Below, piece by piece: positions 61,621 through 62,726 of a stretch of 62,726 nucleotides of DNA (its first letter is position 1; every line of letters begins with the position of its first letter). Origin of the DNA: Actinomycetes bacterium (GTDB lineage: Bacteria; Actinomycetota; Acidimicrobiia; Acidimicrobiales; Acidimicrobiaceae); contig JAJYGT010000095.1 of the NCBI GenBank assembly GCA_021785005.1, positions 1-62,726 on the forward strand. The letters are read 5' to 3'. Both the position numbers and the translations under genes were made by a program. The notes under the pieces are model-generated. The model searched no databases. It worked only from the letters and a program-made list of their open reading frames with translations, and was not told where the DNA came from.

Positions 61621-62726
61621 TCAATAATTATTCGCCTTCAGAGCCGACTCAAACGCAGATAGTGCATGGGTCATTTCAGCCTCACTTACTATCAACGGAG
61701 GCATCCACCGAATAACATTTGAATAGGTACCTGCGTTCATCAAGAGTAGATGTCCTTCATTGCGAGCGTGCGCTATGATACTCGAGGTTCGTTGTGTATC
61801 AGGTTTCCCTGTTTCAGGGTCAACGATCGTACATCCGATCATCACTCCAAGACCTCGGACATCGCCGATTACGTCATATTCAGCCGCCAGGTTGAGTAGA
61901 CGCGCTCTCAATTGTTCGCCTCGAGCTATGACATTTTCCATAAAACCATCAGCCGTCAACACTTCAATCGTGGCGAGCGCGGCCGCAGCAGCAACAGGAT
62001 TGCCACCGTATGTACCTCCATGACTCCCGACCGGCCAGCGAGACATAAGCTCATAAGACGATCCGACCGCCGACATTGGCATCCCAGATGCGATGCCCTT
62101 TGCCATCACCAAAATGTCCGGGCGAATGCCAAAATGTTCCACAGCAAACATTTTTCCAGTACGACCAAATCCGCTTTGGACCTCGTCGGCTATGAATAAA
62201 ATCCCGTGCTCTTTACACCGCTCGTATAGTCCTTCCATAAACATCTGAGTCGCAGGCAAATATCCTCCCTCGCCCTGAACTGGCTCCACAATTATTGCCG
62301 CAGTCTCGTACGGTGCTGTTTGTCCTGCGAGAAGGCGATCAAAAGACGCCAATGCGCGAAGACTCAGCACATCTCGATCTTGAGAGACTCCTATTGAATC
62401 AGGAAAGTCCGAAACAAATACCCCAGATGGCAACGGGGAATATCCAGCTCGATAAATCGTCTTGGCAGTAGTCATCGCCATAGTTTGTGCAGTTCTACCG
62501 TGAAAAGATCCCTGGAATACCACCAAGTTTGGACGTTTTGTAGCTGCCCTTGCCAATTTCACCGCTGCTTCTGTGGCCTCTGCCCCCGAATTAGAAAAGA
62601 AGAAAGTATCAATCGAGGACGGAGTAATCTCGTCTAGCTTGCTCGCAAGTGGCTCAAGGAGATCGTGTCGATAGATATTGACCTGTGCATGCAAAAATCT
62701 ATTTGCCTGCTTGGTCACAGCTTCAA
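61621..62726 (-). CDS. Class III aminotransferase (GABA transaminase-like), N-terminus beyond the window
   Basis: At least 367 residues; the frame is still open at the window edge, so the first part, normally 60-80 residues, is missing. Features: FFFSNSGAEATEAAVKLARA, FQGSFHGRTAQTMAMTT, the Glu in AAIIVEPVQGEGGYLP, ILFIADEVQSGFGRTGK with the cofactor Asp, and the Schiff-base Lys in ILVMAKGIASGMPM. This is the 4-aminobutyrate/acetylornithine group. Next to the aldehyde dehydrogenase (convergent, 62 bp away) it would turn GABA into succinate semialdehyde. Substrate assignment is inferred. Confidence 0.9.
   Translation of the reverse strand, partial: EAVTKQANRFLHAQVNIYRHDLLEPLASKLDEITPSSIDTFFFSNSGAEATEAAVKLARAATKRPNLVVFQGSFHGRTAQTMAMTTAKTIYRAGYSPLPSGVFVSDFPDSIGVSQDRDVLSLRALASFDRLLAGQTAPYETAAIIVEPVQGEGGYLPATQMFMEGLYERCKEHGILFIADEVQSGFGRTGKMFAVEHFGIRPDILVMAKGIASGMPMSAVGSSYELMSRWPVGSHGGTYGGNPVAAAAALATIEVLTADGFMENVIARGEQLRARLLNLAAEYDVIGDVRGLGVMIGCTIVDPETGKPDTQRTSSIIAHARNEGHLLLMNAGTYSNVIRWMPPLIVSEAEMTHALSAFESALKANNY

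Overview
This 62.7 kb window looks like a chromosomal segment of an autotrophic or mixotrophic actinobacterium with an unusually low GC content (mid-40s by eye). Acidimicrobiia (relatives of Acidimicrobium/Acidithrix) is my best guess, by inference. The actinobacterial signs are a fused PafB-PafC regulator, an FbiD-type enzyme of F420 synthesis, a CsoR copper repressor, an acyl-CoA carboxylase beta subunit, an MMPL transporter, and a seven-gene ArsR/hydrogenase-like locus in the same order as Rv0081-Rv0087 of Mycobacterium tuberculosis. Many starts are GTG or TTG, and I used Shine-Dalgarno spacing to refine them. I see no rRNA, tRNA, CRISPR array or prophage.

Layout. 1-3.5 kb (minus): ribulose-phosphate epimerase followed by a transketolase fused to a GlpX-type fructose bisphosphatase; the fusion ends at an in-frame amber codon before its expected C-terminus. 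3.75-5.6 kb: NarL-type response regulator and GAF histidine kinase. 6.2-13.6 kb: arsR plus a six-subunit membrane complex resembling hydrogenase-4/complex I. Its 'hydrogenase' large subunit lacks all four Ni-ligand cysteines, so it is an energy-converting hydrogenase-related (Ehr) complex and not a hydrogenase. 14.0-15.3 kb: a decayed IS110-type element. 15.4-21.5 kb: class I aldolase, an M24 peptidase, then red-type RuBisCO (cbbL, cbbS) with its activase cbbX behind a long structured leader. 21.6-24.5 kb: copper module copA-copZ with divergent csoR and a shared operator. 24.6-29.2 kb: lpd, an E2 acyltransferase and a single-chain LipB-LipA protein, i.e. a 2-oxoacid dehydrogenase lipoylation operon. 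29.5-35.3 kb: RNase HII, ClC channel, fbiD, a PIG-L deacetylase and an acyl-CoA synthetase.

35.4-43.0 kb: an orphan MobF-like relaxase with an eroded helicase half, an MFS transporter, a DUF6295-like protein with a dienelactone hydrolase, and PafBC. 43.3-56.1 kb: CtaG-like protein, TypA/BipA, a lipoprotein with a YbhN-type membrane protein, an FAD oxidoreductase, a carboxyltransferase, a CaCA exchanger, MarR plus MMPL, and an enoyl-CoA hydratase. 56.6-57.4 kb: a secreted lipoprotein gene split by a 5-bp tandem duplication. 57.7 kb to the end: Lrp regulator, two class III aminotransferases and an aminobutyraldehyde-type dehydrogenase, probably a putrescine/GABA route.

How the genes work together: the Calvin-cycle enzymes here (RuBisCO, CbbX, Tkt, FBPase, Rpe, aldolase) lie in three separate blocks; phosphoribulokinase is not in the window. 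Lpd, E2 and LipB-LipA form one pathway: a lipoylated complex and the enzymes that make its cofactor. The most unusual items are the cysteine-less Ehr complex, the two enzyme fusions, the amber-truncated GlpX half, the orphan relaxase and several decayed or unexplained open segments.
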